This document shows positions 1 through 13,300 of a stretch of DNA of 64,000 bases, piece by piece. This DNA comes from Onchidella celtica. Lineage: Eukaryota; Mollusca; Gastropoda; Systellommatophora; Onchidiidae. A program made the position numbers and the translations under genes. The stretch lies in the NCBI GenBank assembly GCA_963931925.1, contig OZ007567.1:88826998-88890997 (forward strand). Direction: 5' to 3'. Within the stretch, counting starts at the first letter, position 1; every line of letters begins with the position of its first letter. Below the pieces are notes generated by a model. That model searched no databases and was not told the DNA's origin. It worked only from the letters and a program-made list of their open reading frames with translations.

Positions 1-753
1 GTTCACTGACCGAGTGAGCAGTTTGACATCTTTGCCGGTGCCCACCACTGCTATTCCGCTTTCTGCAAAAACGATTCAATGCGTATTGCGCTGTTTAAAG
101 AAAAAAAAGGGGGGCGGGGGTGTGAAGGCAGAGCGCATTCGTCCATGTGTGCAACATGTTCGCCGTTTCTCCCTACCGTTCGCGCGCACACACGCATACA
201 TATTCACACACACACAATAGGCCTACACTCACATAATGTCCGACCCGAGCAAAATCAGTGGTACAAGTTGGCAAACTGGTTAGGGACTCACAAATAAGAA
301 TGAAAAAGAGCGACAAATAATTTATTATTTTTTTAAAAACCGCATCGTTTGTCGTAACACCACACTAGAATCTATCTTCACTTGACACGTAACGATGACC
401 GCGCCTGAGCTGCAGAGATCGGCAATGCTAGCAAATTAATTTTGGTACCGGTACCGTTAATGTCTCACATTACGCACGAATATAAAAACGGTAGTTGTCA
501 GGTAGGCCTATGCATTCAACTATCTCAAGATCCACACGTGGAAAGACTCTGCGTGACAAACCAGTCTTTGTTTCAAGACAAGTCACGCACGAACGGTCAA
601 ACCTGTAGTTCTGCCCGTATCCCCCATTAGTACTACTTCGCTGGGCTTGGCTACTATCACGCAATAAGCGTTACCGGTCATTGTGTATCAAAGTACCAAT
701 TATCGAGTGCGCGATCGATTGGAAGTTTTGCGTCTCAATTTTTTTTTCATCGA
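1..753. other. TLK last-intron sequence, CpG-rich, no gene recognised
   Basis: Must lie within the TLK locus, because the terminal exon is still further left. It has a CA/CG microsatellite at about 185-217, the palindrome GGTACCGGTACC near 444-455 and several TAGGCCTA words. No exon or clear repeat boundary seen. Confidence 0.5.
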
Positions 754-934
754 GGCTCTACTTTAAAGGAATTTTCAAGGCAATTTAAACCCCAACAGAA
801 TTCCAGGGATTTTCCAGGGTTAATCCTCATTTTACAGGGGTTTTCCAGGACTTTTATTAAAATTTTTAAACTCCAGGGGTAAAATTTTTAAATTCCAGGG
901 GCCCCTGGAATTCCAGGGGTGCGCGGGAACCCTG
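754..934. mobile_element. Partial CAG/CTG-ended element, right end only
   Basis: Runs of TTTTCCAGGG-like words end in GCGGGAACCCTG at 934, the same terminus (reverse complement CAGGGTTC) as the elements at 42.1 and 44.4-48.9 kb. I could not find a matching left terminus, so the 754 start is only where the CCAGG-rich sequence begins. Confidence 0.5.
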
Positions 935-1236
935 GTGAACACAATATAAAAAAAAAGGCATGTAATACTCCTGCCATGAAGTCCACATAAACTGACACAG
1001 AATTTTTGCTGGCAACTGGTGAGTTTTTAATCATGTCATATTAAGTCAAAACTGTCATGACAAAAGTAACATCTGATATATGTGAAAGAAAGTTTTTGAA
1101 CTGAGTATACTGCTGTCAAAATTCACCGCAGCAATGTTTAGCCCTGTGCAATTCAATGCTCAACAACGCTAAGTCTAAGTAAATTATGAAAGAAAAAGCA
1201 TAAAAACTGCAAAAGCAAGAAATCAACAAATCCAAC

Positions 1237-1344
1237 CTTAGCCTCCTGAGTTACTGGGGGTTTTGAAGCAAACTCCACTTCTGTTGCTTTTAATATGGTG
1301 TTCTCTTCTAAAATGGCTGCTTGAGACAGGTTGTGCCCAAATGG
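1237..1344 (-). CDS. TLK: TLK exon 18, kinase C-lobe; last exon in window
   Basis: Encodes [20 protein letters not shown] followed by [16 protein letters not shown]. It ends in frame at a donor (GTTGGA). The next exon, expected to begin AFIRRCL, was sought on the minus strand down to base 1 and is not present. Confidence 0.96.
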
Positions 1345-4300
1345 CTGCAAATACACATGAAAACATACATGAAAAACTGATTCAGTGTTACACTTCATTT
1401 TGTCTCCTTCAAAGATCACTGTTATTGACAAAAGATTACAGCAACAGCTCTTGATACCAAATATAACCTCTATAAAGCACAGCATCTTCTTCACTGCTAC
1501 TTTCTATATAATAGCCACAGTGTCTACATATAATTCAATTTTATGCTGACAAAGAATTTGTTGTTTTTCTTTTCATCATCACCTGCTCCATAATTAATGC
1601 ACCAGGACAATTTCTCTTTGTGTCATGGATAATTACCACTTAATTCTCAGGACTGCCAACTACAGACATCATGTAACAAATTCAACCCTAGGGGACATAA
1701 CAAATTCAATCCTAGGGGACAAATATGAAATATGATAGCATGACTGGTGCATGAAGTGCCAATTTCAGTTCTCTGTGCCCAGGGAGAATATCAAGAGTGG
1801 CCTGATTTTCTAATATCACATGAGAATATCGTTACTTTCTATAAGACTTGTAGCTACCATTATGTGAGAGTGCAATTCAAACAAACAGCAGGTGCAGCTT
1901 CCAATTATTCTACTACTACTACTATTTCCTGTTGCACCCACTGGTGCTTAGGGCAGCAACAAAGGATCTCCAGCCCTGTCTGTCCTGGGCCATCTTTGCG
2001 AGAGTCCAATTATTCTAAGGGGCTTTAAAATGCTTCCAGAGGCAGTCTTCAAAATCTTTGGATGCTTTTACTCATTCTCTTGAAGAGCCATGGCTAATGT
2101 TAGGGAAACATTTAAAGTAAACAACAAATTTTATCTTTTCATCAGCACAACTTGAGAGTAGCTTTACCTTTTTCCCATATAAGCACTGATAGAAGATGAC
2201 GCCTACAGACCAAACGTCAACTTTGGAAGAAATCTTTGGTGGAGTTTTGCCAACAACAAAACACTCTGGTGGCAAGTACCTGTAAAAAACAGAAAGAAAT
2301 GATTTTAAAATATAAAAAATATGGAATGATTTTTATATCATACATATAAGTGTTATCAGCATTAAAATCTTTAGATGATGTATATACAGTGCACTCTCCC
2401 GATAACGACATGGCTCGGGACCAGAGGTGCATGTCGTTATCGGGAACATGTCGTTATTCGGAGATTTTCAAGATGGCGGAAAAAGGGGTGTGGTTAGACC
2501 CTTAGAATGTAACGTACCAACCATAGTGGGTGATCAGTGATCGGACTTTCCAAACATGTAAAATACACGAAGAATTTGCAGCTTGGCATCTATTGTCAGT
2601 ATCTTTCTTTTTTTAACAGCAGCTGTCGACATCTTGGGGTGCGTTATTGTTCTCGGGTGAATACAATCGATTCAGCGGTCAGCGATGTGATGACTGACTC
2701 ATTTAATGCGCGTCACCCTTTTTGTTCCGACGACAATAGACACAGGTGTGTTTTCATTGGCCGATAACAAAGCGATCTCATTGGCCGATAACAAAGCGAT
2801 CTCATTGGCTATGAGGTGCCTCTGGTAGGACATTTCATTGGTCGGAAAAGAAGTGTTTTTATTGGCTCAGAGGATGAAATGAAACTGACCGGAAACAATA
2901 TTTTAGCTATTTTTATTTTTGTATCTAGCAAAGTGACAGTCGATTATTGCTAACTCAATGTCGTTATCCGGAGAGTGGTCTAAAAAGTATGTCGCTATTT
3001 AGAGAGTTTTATTACTAATAACATATAGTAAAAAAATCGGGACCGGGTCAATGTCGTTATCAGATGTCGTTATTCGGAGATGTCGTAATCGGGAGAGTGC
3101 ACTGTATAACTGGCTGTCTATTATACCAAGTACACATTGTTAAAAACTAGAGTGTTGACCCACTGCCCTCTTATGGGATGTTACAAGTCAACATAGAAGC
3201 AGAAAGCCTGTCCGGCTTCTCTTTTGTTGTCCTTTCATGCAAATCATCTGATGTGTGGAAAAAAGCACACAGTGTGAGGAATCCCGATTTTAGTGGATCT
3301 AGTTGAAAAGTTCGAATACATATCTGATGATCTTATCACTGATGGGTCCCTTCACCTAGAACATAATTATGTATTTGAAGAAAATTGTGGTATCTTTTTC
3401 AACAATCAAGCATGGCAATGCACTTGAAGCAACTGATGAAGTTGGTATATATATGTCCAATGAAGACATCAAACATGAATTGCTGTTATAAAATGAAGAT
3501 TAATGGTACTTCTTCCACACTGAGAGGAACACAATTGAAATTTTCATCTACAGTGCCTTGCATACTTCCACATCGACAGCAGCTCCGACAATGCAAAGGT
3601 TTCCTTTCACACCATGAAACAAACAAAAAGTCAACAGTTACTAAGTTGGGGGGAAAAAATGGCACATATGCAAAAAATTACATTTCTTTCTCTGCCCAAA
3701 GCTTCTAATGTTAGCAGTGCCAAATGTAATCATAGCATGAACCAAACTAACTTCAGTACTTGTTACTGTTGAGATTTATAAGACATAACTTCATAAGACA
3801 TAAAAAAAATATACAAACCAGTAAGTGCCAGCTCCCTGCGAAGTTAGGTCCATGCCGACCTCTGGATGGAAATTTGTTTCATCCATCACTTTACTGAGCC
3901 CAAAGTCTGTAATCTTTATTTCACCACTAACAGACCCACTGCCCAACAAAATGTTGCCTAAGAGAAAAAATAACAAAACACTGTAAAAAAAAACATTTGT
4001 TAAAAACGAAACATCAGGATCTTGTACTCACACGCACAAAAAAGGTTCATCATGAATCTTTCTAACTGCAGTTCCATATGAATTACTTCATGATTGTTAC
4101 TCTTGTTGCAAAGAAATGTAAATCAGTGATTTCATTCAATATATGAGACAGCAGAATTCATCTTGAGAGGAATAAGAAATAGACACAAACTCACCAGGTT
4201 TAAGATCATAATGTATCACAGGAGGTTTTATCTCATTGAGATAACGAAGGGCGCTGACCGTCTGACTAATGATGGATCGCGCTTCCTTTTCTGGAATGCT

Positions 4301-7300
4301 CTTGTTTTGTTTTAGATAAAAGTCAAGGTCATTTCCTTTCTGATATTCTAAAACAGTACAGAACCTGAAAAGGAAGAGATGAAATTCTGAGACTGCAGTA
4401 TCACAGAAATATGCTTTTTGAAGAGGCCTTTTACGTTGCCAACAAAATATGAAATAAACAGTAGTTTGACTTCTACCCCATTTGTCTTTTTTATCTATGT
4501 TAAATCCAGTGTTAAATTCAGTAATGTGTAAGTACTTACTATCACATCACTGGTACCAATTCATGAAGTTTGCCTAAACATTGACACAGGGGCATGATCA
4601 GACACTTCCTGGTGAAGAATAAATCCTAAATTTTTTTTGCTTTTTTTTTAATTTGAAGAAGAAACGAGGGCAAAAAATTGATTCTAATCATTAATATGAT
4701 TCTCTTAGGTAAAAAGACTCACGTTAACTTACATCTGACCTACATGGATATAATCTGACTGCATTAATGTCCCACTCCCAAACAACCATAAATTACTTAC
4801 GAATTGTTATCTATTTCGAACACATCAAAAAGTTTCACAATGCGAGGGTGGTCCAAAGTTTTGTGAATGTTGTACTCTCGAAGAGCATGCCTGAGAAACA
4901 AAGTAAAAAGAAATGACAAACAACAGTTAAGTAAAACAAATTATTCACCAACAACTGAAATACTGGCAGATGTCATAAGGTATGCATAAGGTTTTTTTAA
5001 ATAGCTGTACAAAAGACAAAGTTAATAATTTATTTCGATACCAAACAATGTCTCTTGAATTTGTACTTGAATTAATGAATGCACAGCTGCTCAACTGATT
5101 GGTCAGGGCCAAAATTTTCTTCAGACCTATCCCAAAAATCAAAGACAGCACAAAGAGGGAAAGGCTCCCTCATCTCTTTACATTGGAGACCCTCCATGAC
5201 TAGGAAAAATTAGGAAAAGGTGACAAAAACTAGGGTGAAGCAGCAATGTGCAATTATTTTTTCCCTGCCAAGGAATGACAAGCAATAAGCCTGGGATTAT
5301 CTCATCCCCTGCAATAATTCCGAGCCAAATATGGTACTATGAAAGTACAGGATACTGGGATGATTTTATCAAAACTGAGACCTCCCACTGACTTTGGTCT
5401 TTGGTTATTATGCTAAAAGATATAACTGACAGTCACATAAACATAGCATCATATAATAATGGAGCTTGGGCCCAACTTTGCGACTGCAAAGGCTTTTTTA
5501 TTACGCAACGTAGAGAAATGAAACGTGGCACATGTATGTAAAATTTATTAAGCCTGTACGTGTCGAGCTCATTTTTCCCCGAAAATCTTTACTTTTCCCA
5601 GAAATTCAGTTATAATTATCAGTTATCAATTCATGATTGCGAATACGACGTGATAATGTACTTCCGTCATTTCCGCTTCTTACCGGAAATGAAAACTAGA
5701 GCTCACGATCCAGCCACGCCAAGAAAACTTTGAAAAATGCTCGGTGCGCACTACTGTGCACTGTATACTACTGTAATACTATCCTATCTATCTATTGATC
5801 GCCGATTTTATGTGGATGACCCAAAGTGTCTCGACATCAATGTCTCTGTGCTGATTCCTTTCGGTCTGGAGTGGTGAGCTTTGTTTTTTACAATTCGAAG
5901 AATGGGGCAGTTACTAGTGATTATAATAAGTATAACATATGCAATACTCACTTGATATAATTGGCTTTTTTGTCTTCTTTCCATTCTCTATTCAACTGGT
6001 GGATTTTGCAGGCTACATATCTCTGTTCTTTTAGATCAAAACCCTGTCAGGATATATAAAAAAAAAATGGCAATACAGTACCCTATCTCATGACAGTTGC
6101 TCCTTGAAAAAATGGCATTTTTGGTTCTTGCCAACAAACAAAAAAAAAATCCAGAGTTTGCAATTAACTCTTAAAAGTTTCATGACACTACCTTTAAGTA
6201 TGATCATTTTTACAAAACCTCATGGGAGCATGATCCCTAATAAGTAACAATGCAACCCTTGTTATCTGTGAGAAAACAGTATTTTCTTAAAAAGAGCTAA
6301 ATTTCCAAAACCAATGGAACCAGATTATACCGAGATGTAATGCTCTGCCAAAACATGTCTCAGTATACTGACTTTCATAAAAAATACATAAGGGTGAACT
6401 AGTTCCAGCACCCCCCCTCACTGAACCTTCACCTATTTTATGATCATTTATTTCTTTTCACTTGTCAGAAATTCCTGTCAAAGGCCATGAAAACTAAACC
6501 AACCTACTTACCTTATGAACTTCACTGAAGCCACCTTTGCCCAACAGACACAGTAGAAGGTAACGATCATTTAAGGTAGGATGATCTTTAAACCTGAGAT
6601 CAAACAGAATACCACAAACTTTACCCTAAACTGCCACAATTTCGAGATGCTACAGGTACATGTCTAGCAATACATGTGAGCTGCTTGAATCAGACGTGAC
6701 AAAAAATTTCAACCCACAGACATATCAATGGACTGTCGAACAAATACATATGCTTCACAACTGTACATAAATTTAAGCATATTTGTTAGCATACGTGAAA
6801 TTGGCTCAGTTCTGTTTTCCTCAATAGAGCTGGTATTAAAATTTTTCAGGGCATTGTAACTTTACATTATTCCTGGTCACATTTGGTCCACAACAGTTTT
6901 GTTGAACAAACTATAAATTTACTAGGGTGATTTTACTCATTCTAAATACATGCAATCACTGTTTACCTTGAATTATCTTCATTGTGAATGCGTTTTAGTT
7001 CTCGTATATGCAGATTCCTCTCTCGCTCCAATTTTTCCATCTCTAACTGTAGATCAGCATCTTCTTTTTTCAAGGCCGCTGCCCTCAGTTTCAAGATTTC
7101 ATCTTGCTCATAAAACTCAGCCAGCGTTAAGCTGTGTGAAAAATATTTAAATCTTTATATTCCATACTCTGTGAAGTGACAGTATTCTCAAATTCTGCAC
7201 TGAACATTAAATAGAAAGTGCATAACATTAGACTGATGAGGCTACTTTAGAATAATAGTATGAGTGAAGTTGTATTGCCAACAACATATTCACAGTGTGC

Positions 7301-10300
7301 AGAAACCATGACAAGAGATCTTTCTGCATGACATAAAATACAGAGCATCAGTTCTTGTGTCTTACAAATCAATAGAGAATAGCAATATACAAGAGCTGCA
7401 GAATAAACAAATCCACAAAAGGGTTCTTCCTGGTAAAGGTCAGGTTATTACAAGCTGCACTGAATATATTATTATGTAATAAAGAAACTATAGAAATTTT
7501 ACTTATGATGCAAGAACAGTCCACTGTGTGTCAATATATGGATTAATAAACTAATTCTATCACTTTTTATGTTTGTTTTGGGTTACATTCAATATATTAA
7601 TAAAATACCACACTTGGGATTACAGATTATATGTTGCACAGACCCAAGGCCCACAGTATTATCGTAACATAAAATCTAAATATGACACCATTTATGGTTT
7701 GTGATAGATGACAAGTTTTAACACCAAAAGCATGTGGTTGAAAGACACATGATGACATATGTATGATTTAAAAGATCATCACTTCAACATTAACATTTTA
7801 TGTAAACGATATGGAGCTCTAGGACAAACAGTAAGGTATACTGACAAATATATAAATTGCCTTACTATTTTTCTCCAGGTTTGAGAAAATTGTCATGTTT
7901 TGCATTTTTTCCAACTGTTGTTGGGGGCTTCCTTTTCATAAGTAGTCGCCTCTGTTTATCAATGTCATCCTTGTCTGCTGTTATTCTCTCTTGTTGTCTG
8001 TTGAATGACAAAACAAATCCAAAAAACATGTAGTGGTGGGTGAATCTTATATCCACCATTTCCATCCACTGGAACAGAATCCTCACACATAAAAATACAG
8101 TTTTTATATTAACATTATAGGACAAAATGAGTATGGCCTAGATCCGTAAGTCTCATAAATATTCTATAATGTTATTTCATAATAAGATAAATAATGGCTG
8201 TAAAAATATCAACACATACTACATAACAATGCAATAGGGTGATATCCAAAACTTTGAATTTTACCAGTTGATCTTAGCTATCATGCTTTTCAATCTAATT
8301 GGTAGCTCATTTTACAGGCGCGTGAATATCGCATGAATATCGTGCTGAAATTATGTGTTGTATTTTTTATCATATGATTATAATCGAGCATTATCAATAT
8401 TATTCTCATTAAAGTGTTGGAAGGCATTTATCATCTGTTAACCTCTTCACTGTGCTGTGGATGTGCAGTATTCTAAAGATGATAGTGAGTGCATGCTGTG
8501 GACATATACTGTATCCTAAAATCAATACTGAGAATGTGCTGTTCAGCATATGGCAGGGGATAGGATGTAGCAGTGAAGGGGTTAAAAAAAAAAGTCAGAA
8601 AAAAAAACAGGTCTATCTTTGATGCAGCAAAAGCTTTTTCAATTTCAGTCAACATAAAATACCAACTTGCACAGCAAATGATGCTGATAATTACTCACTT
8701 CATTAAATCTTGAAATGCCCAACCATCTACCCAGTTTTCTACAAATTGGGCCCCTTGCCTCTGTGTAACAAACTGCCCTAATCGAAGTCTGTTCTCCATG
8801 CACTTCTGTCGTGTGGTTTTCTTTTCAAGAGTGCTCTGTAATGGGGTCAAAGAAGACAAGCAAATTAATAAACAAACAAACACCATACTTATTTTATCAT
8901 GAGAAAAGACTGGGGATAGCAATATAAACGAGAAACAAAAGCTATATTTGTTACAGCTAATTCATTTCCTCTCTACTAACTCTGCCATTCAAGTCTTCTC
9001 TGTACTGAGTAAACAAATTAAGCTTTAAGAAGTCAAAAAGATTAAACAAAGATAATACATTTTCTCAACTATATTTTCAATGGTGCTTTGACAATAGAAG
9101 GTCTGTATATTTAGTAAATTTATCTAAATGACTAGGATACCTTGTTATATGACACAAGTAGCTACTAGCATATCCAGTAAGTGATGCTCCTATGTTTTTA
9201 TTTCCTTACTGTTTCTTATGGATGAAATCAAAATTGCACAGGCAAAGAATATGAACCTACACCTGAACAGCTTTTTGCTGAAATATTGCATTCTACTGAT
9301 CTAAATTTAATATATTCTCAAGTTTTCCAATGGCCTTCTTAGAGATTAGCAACAAATTTACACCTGCACATCAAATAGTTCAAAAATGTAAAAAAATGTA
9401 ACAACTTTATTTTTTTCATCACAAGGGCAAGTAAATGAGGCAAAGGTGATAGGCAATATATTTCTTTTGACATTTACATTTATATATTCGAAGTAAACTT
9501 GCCCTATCACACAATGCAAACGTTTATAGATTTATCCACACGAAAGTTGAAAAAGAAACAAACCTTTTCAATAAGCAATGACTTGTTCACTTCTAAACAT
9601 TTTTGCAAGTTTTCCTTATGCTTCTCCAGAAGCTTATTTTGTGCTGTGCACTGACGCTTCAGTTCATCATTTTGCTGAAAAATTAAAAAAATAAAAATTC
9701 CAAAAATGAATTATGCTGCTTTCCAGTAGTTTTTTTTTTTTTTTTTTTACATATTTAAACACAGTGTTCTTTCCCATAATACCCATTTTGCTATTGACTG
9801 CTTTTCTCAGCAAAGCACCTTATAACATTCCTCAGGTCAAGAATACTCATCTAATTAAGATTTTTGGGATGCACTTTTTCCTAATGCATGTCAACCCAAC
9901 ACTCCTTCCACATTAACATCACACATTCTTTAAAACACTGCACATTTAACATTCAATCTAGAAATAAAATACAAGAATGGCAACACATTTACATAGTTTA
10001 AGACTTGCCTCTCAAACCCAAGTATGGGTTAATAACTATCCCTCTTTGATATAACTTTGTAAAAATTTCTTTTTTTTTTTCATCATCACCAGGGCAGGTA
10101 AATGAGGCAAAGATGATAGACAATACAGGTTGGGCTGATCTGTCTCTTCGCCCTGAATAATTAATTCTAAGCTTACATGCACAAGCTGCATGATTAAATA
10201 TTCTCTAACACATGTTACCCTAACAAGGGCAGTGTTGAGCCATCAAAAACAAAGCCAGTAAGCAGGTGCTCACACACCTACAAGGGTCTAATGGGGCAAG

Positions 10301-13300
10301 AATAATCATCTTTGATAGTAATCAAATGCTTAAGCTAAGGCTTGTATTGATTTTTACGGAAACAAATTTCTTCAGAATTTGTTTACTACTACTAGATCTA
10401 CATTTACTGACAACCATGGCTATAGTCAATTCTAACCACAATCAATAACAAAGCAAAAGCAACTGTTATTTCCATCAATAGGAAAATTTGTTGGTGAAAG
10501 ACATTTCCGTTCATATAAATTACTAAAATATTAATGAAGAACTTTGTGAGATTAAAACCAATCAAACATACTATTACTATGATGAAATGTTGAAATGTTA
10601 GAAAAAACTGATGTGATGCAAGTTAAATGATACCAATATTAGGTCTTTCGTTTCATGTCTGTGGATCTGAAATTCAATTTATGTTTAAAATAACTTGTTC
10701 AAATGTGGCCTGGGTTATGGGAATAGAATTAAGTGGGGCACTTCCAGCTATTTTTTATTTTAATGGGGCACATGCCACTGGATCTTCTTTATCTGGTATT
10801 TGTTGGGTATATGTAAACCACATCTCACAAGAAGAGAGTTTGTAAATACATATCGTCAAATTCAATCCTAATTTACAAACTTTTAAGTAGTCCACTTGTT
10901 CTTTCCAGGAAAAAAACAACAATAAAAAAGTGGAATAAAGTAATGTTTTTGGCTCACTCTGATTAACTCATCAATTCTAGTATCCTTCTGTTCCAAGTCT
11001 GACATAGACTGGCTCTCCATCGCTTGAAGGTGGGCCATGGAAAATTCAGTCTGAAATAGTAAAATACATGGTCACAACAACTTTGAAACAGAGGAAAGCA
11101 CTGAAAAATTCATGTTTTGTGAACTCACTCTTTGACAAGTCTCTTTTATTTGTGCAGGCAATGCTTCTACAGATTTTCCTTTTACTGACATCACAAAAAC
11201 CAGAACAGCATTTTAATATGAAACGACTTAAATGGTATCTGCCAATGTTTGCAAATCTGCCTGTTTTCTAGCCTATGCAACAATTGTGAGGCAACCTAGG
11301 AAAACCAGTCATGATGCAAAAATTCACAATTGGAGTTATTTGCACCATCATGTAACAGAGGTTTTGCAGAGCATTTTGCTTTATAAATTTTAAAAATATC
11401 TTCACTAGAATCAAAGTTGTGACATTTTAAAGGCACAAAACACACACGTCACAACATGATAAAATTGTGTTTAAAGTTAATACTTTTATTTCCATACATT
11501 TTGATGTGTTTTTCTCACCAGGAAAGCAAAATAATGCCATTATTTGTTTACAACCATCACAAAACTCAAATATTGAGTAGAGATCAACATTTCAAGCAAC
11601 CTGGGACATTTTTTGTTGCATAAGATCAAGTCAAAACAGATATTCTACTAGATCTATCTCTTTGTTCGCCATCTTGTTGATAGCAACCTCTATTTTTGGC
11701 AGATATTAATAAAAATAAAATTCTTCTGCACTTAGAAAATATAAACCAAAGTTTTCCTGCACAAAGCACAGGTTACTTTGTCAGCTTATAGATTTAAATG
11801 TTCAATTGGAAAACCGATGCTGTAAAGTTGGCCTTTTCTAGCAGACAACGTTCACTTGTTTATGAAGATGTGCAACTCACACAAAATACTATTACTACAG
11901 AGCCAATATATTCATGCGTATTGGCTATTAATGAAAAGCTGTTGATTTTCCCTTTCCATTGGTATATGGTGTGGTAGGGAGGGAAAATATGAGTGCACGT
12001 CCAAAAGAGGACAAAGTTGTTGACTGAGATAATGGTAAAATTACATAAAGACAACAAGTTCGGTCAATTACATTTAAGATGCAAAATTAAAATATTGAAG
12101 CTTGAGTTCCTGCTAAAACTTACACATAAAATATGGGAATGGATGTAGAATGAGGTTTTGACCTTGGCTAAATTTAGACCTAGGGTCACGCAGATGACAT
12201 TTAGAAGCTGAGTACTCAGTACTAAGATTTTCACAACCTGATGGGTTTTCTCAGGCTGCCTCACAAATGTGAAAACCTGCTTTTGAAATGGGGACACAAT
12301 CCAATATTAAGAACATCTCTGGTTCAGTCAAAACAGAATATGACTTACCTGAACACATTTTGTACTAGCATATGGACCAACAGTTAGCGACTGAGATGAC
12401 CTATTAGCAGAGCTCATGATATCAGCTACCGAGTTGGAAGAATTGCTTGGAGAGTGTGGAACAAAGTTCTGTGAATTTACCAACAACATGCAATAAAGGT
12501 TAGGTGGGATTCAACAACTGCAGCCACAGAGCATCACCTTATTCATTAACCCTTTTATTCAATATACTCTGTCTTCAGACAAAAAAACATTAGAATTCTC
12601 ATCACTAACATCAATCTGAAGTTTGAACAAAGAAAAAAAATATTTTTTTTTTGATATGCAATCGTCAGTTGGAACCGTCACCATACCGTAACTAGGTGCT
12701 AATTAAAAGGAACAGTAGTCAGCATCCCAATGGCAAAACATGGATGAACAAGTTTGTATGACAAAAGGAAAGGAAATTTTCAACCTTTAAACATGAGCAC
12801 TCACACATCACCTCTCTCTTGAACAAGGCTAGAACCAGATGCCCAAGCACTCCTTAAATTCTTCAATTATCCATTAAGCATGTTCATGTTGGGGTTGGAC
12901 TTAAACTGTGCAGAATTTTCACAGATTTCAAAAGACAGTTCCCTATTGTACACCTGGGCCCTTTTATCCATTGCTCAATTTTTCCCCTGGTTTTCCTCAC
13001 ATAACCAAGCTTCTGAGGCACCCAGGTGTGCTATTCACAAGATGCTTTTAAATTCTAATATGCTGATTTCCCATAACAGTGGATATTTTACAGTAATTAT
13101 GTTACTTACTCCAAATGCTTGGGGTGAAGGAGACTTGGCTCCTCCTGAATTCTGTGGCTGAGCAGTGCGACTGGGTGACTGATTTTGCTACATCATGAAA
13201 AGAAAAAACAAAGTATTGTGTCATATGCAGTCCCACAGTTCTTGGCCATTTTTTTTTTTTGGTCCTGGATTTTGACAAGGCATAATCTTTAATCACTGCT

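Noticed and set aside
1-85. Possible minus-strand exon after an acceptor-like TTTTTGCAG, reading SGIAVVGTGKDVKLLTRSVN
   Set aside because: Does not match the expected TLK terminal exon (AFIRRCL...), I recognise no family, and the window edge prevents testing; too weak to annotate.
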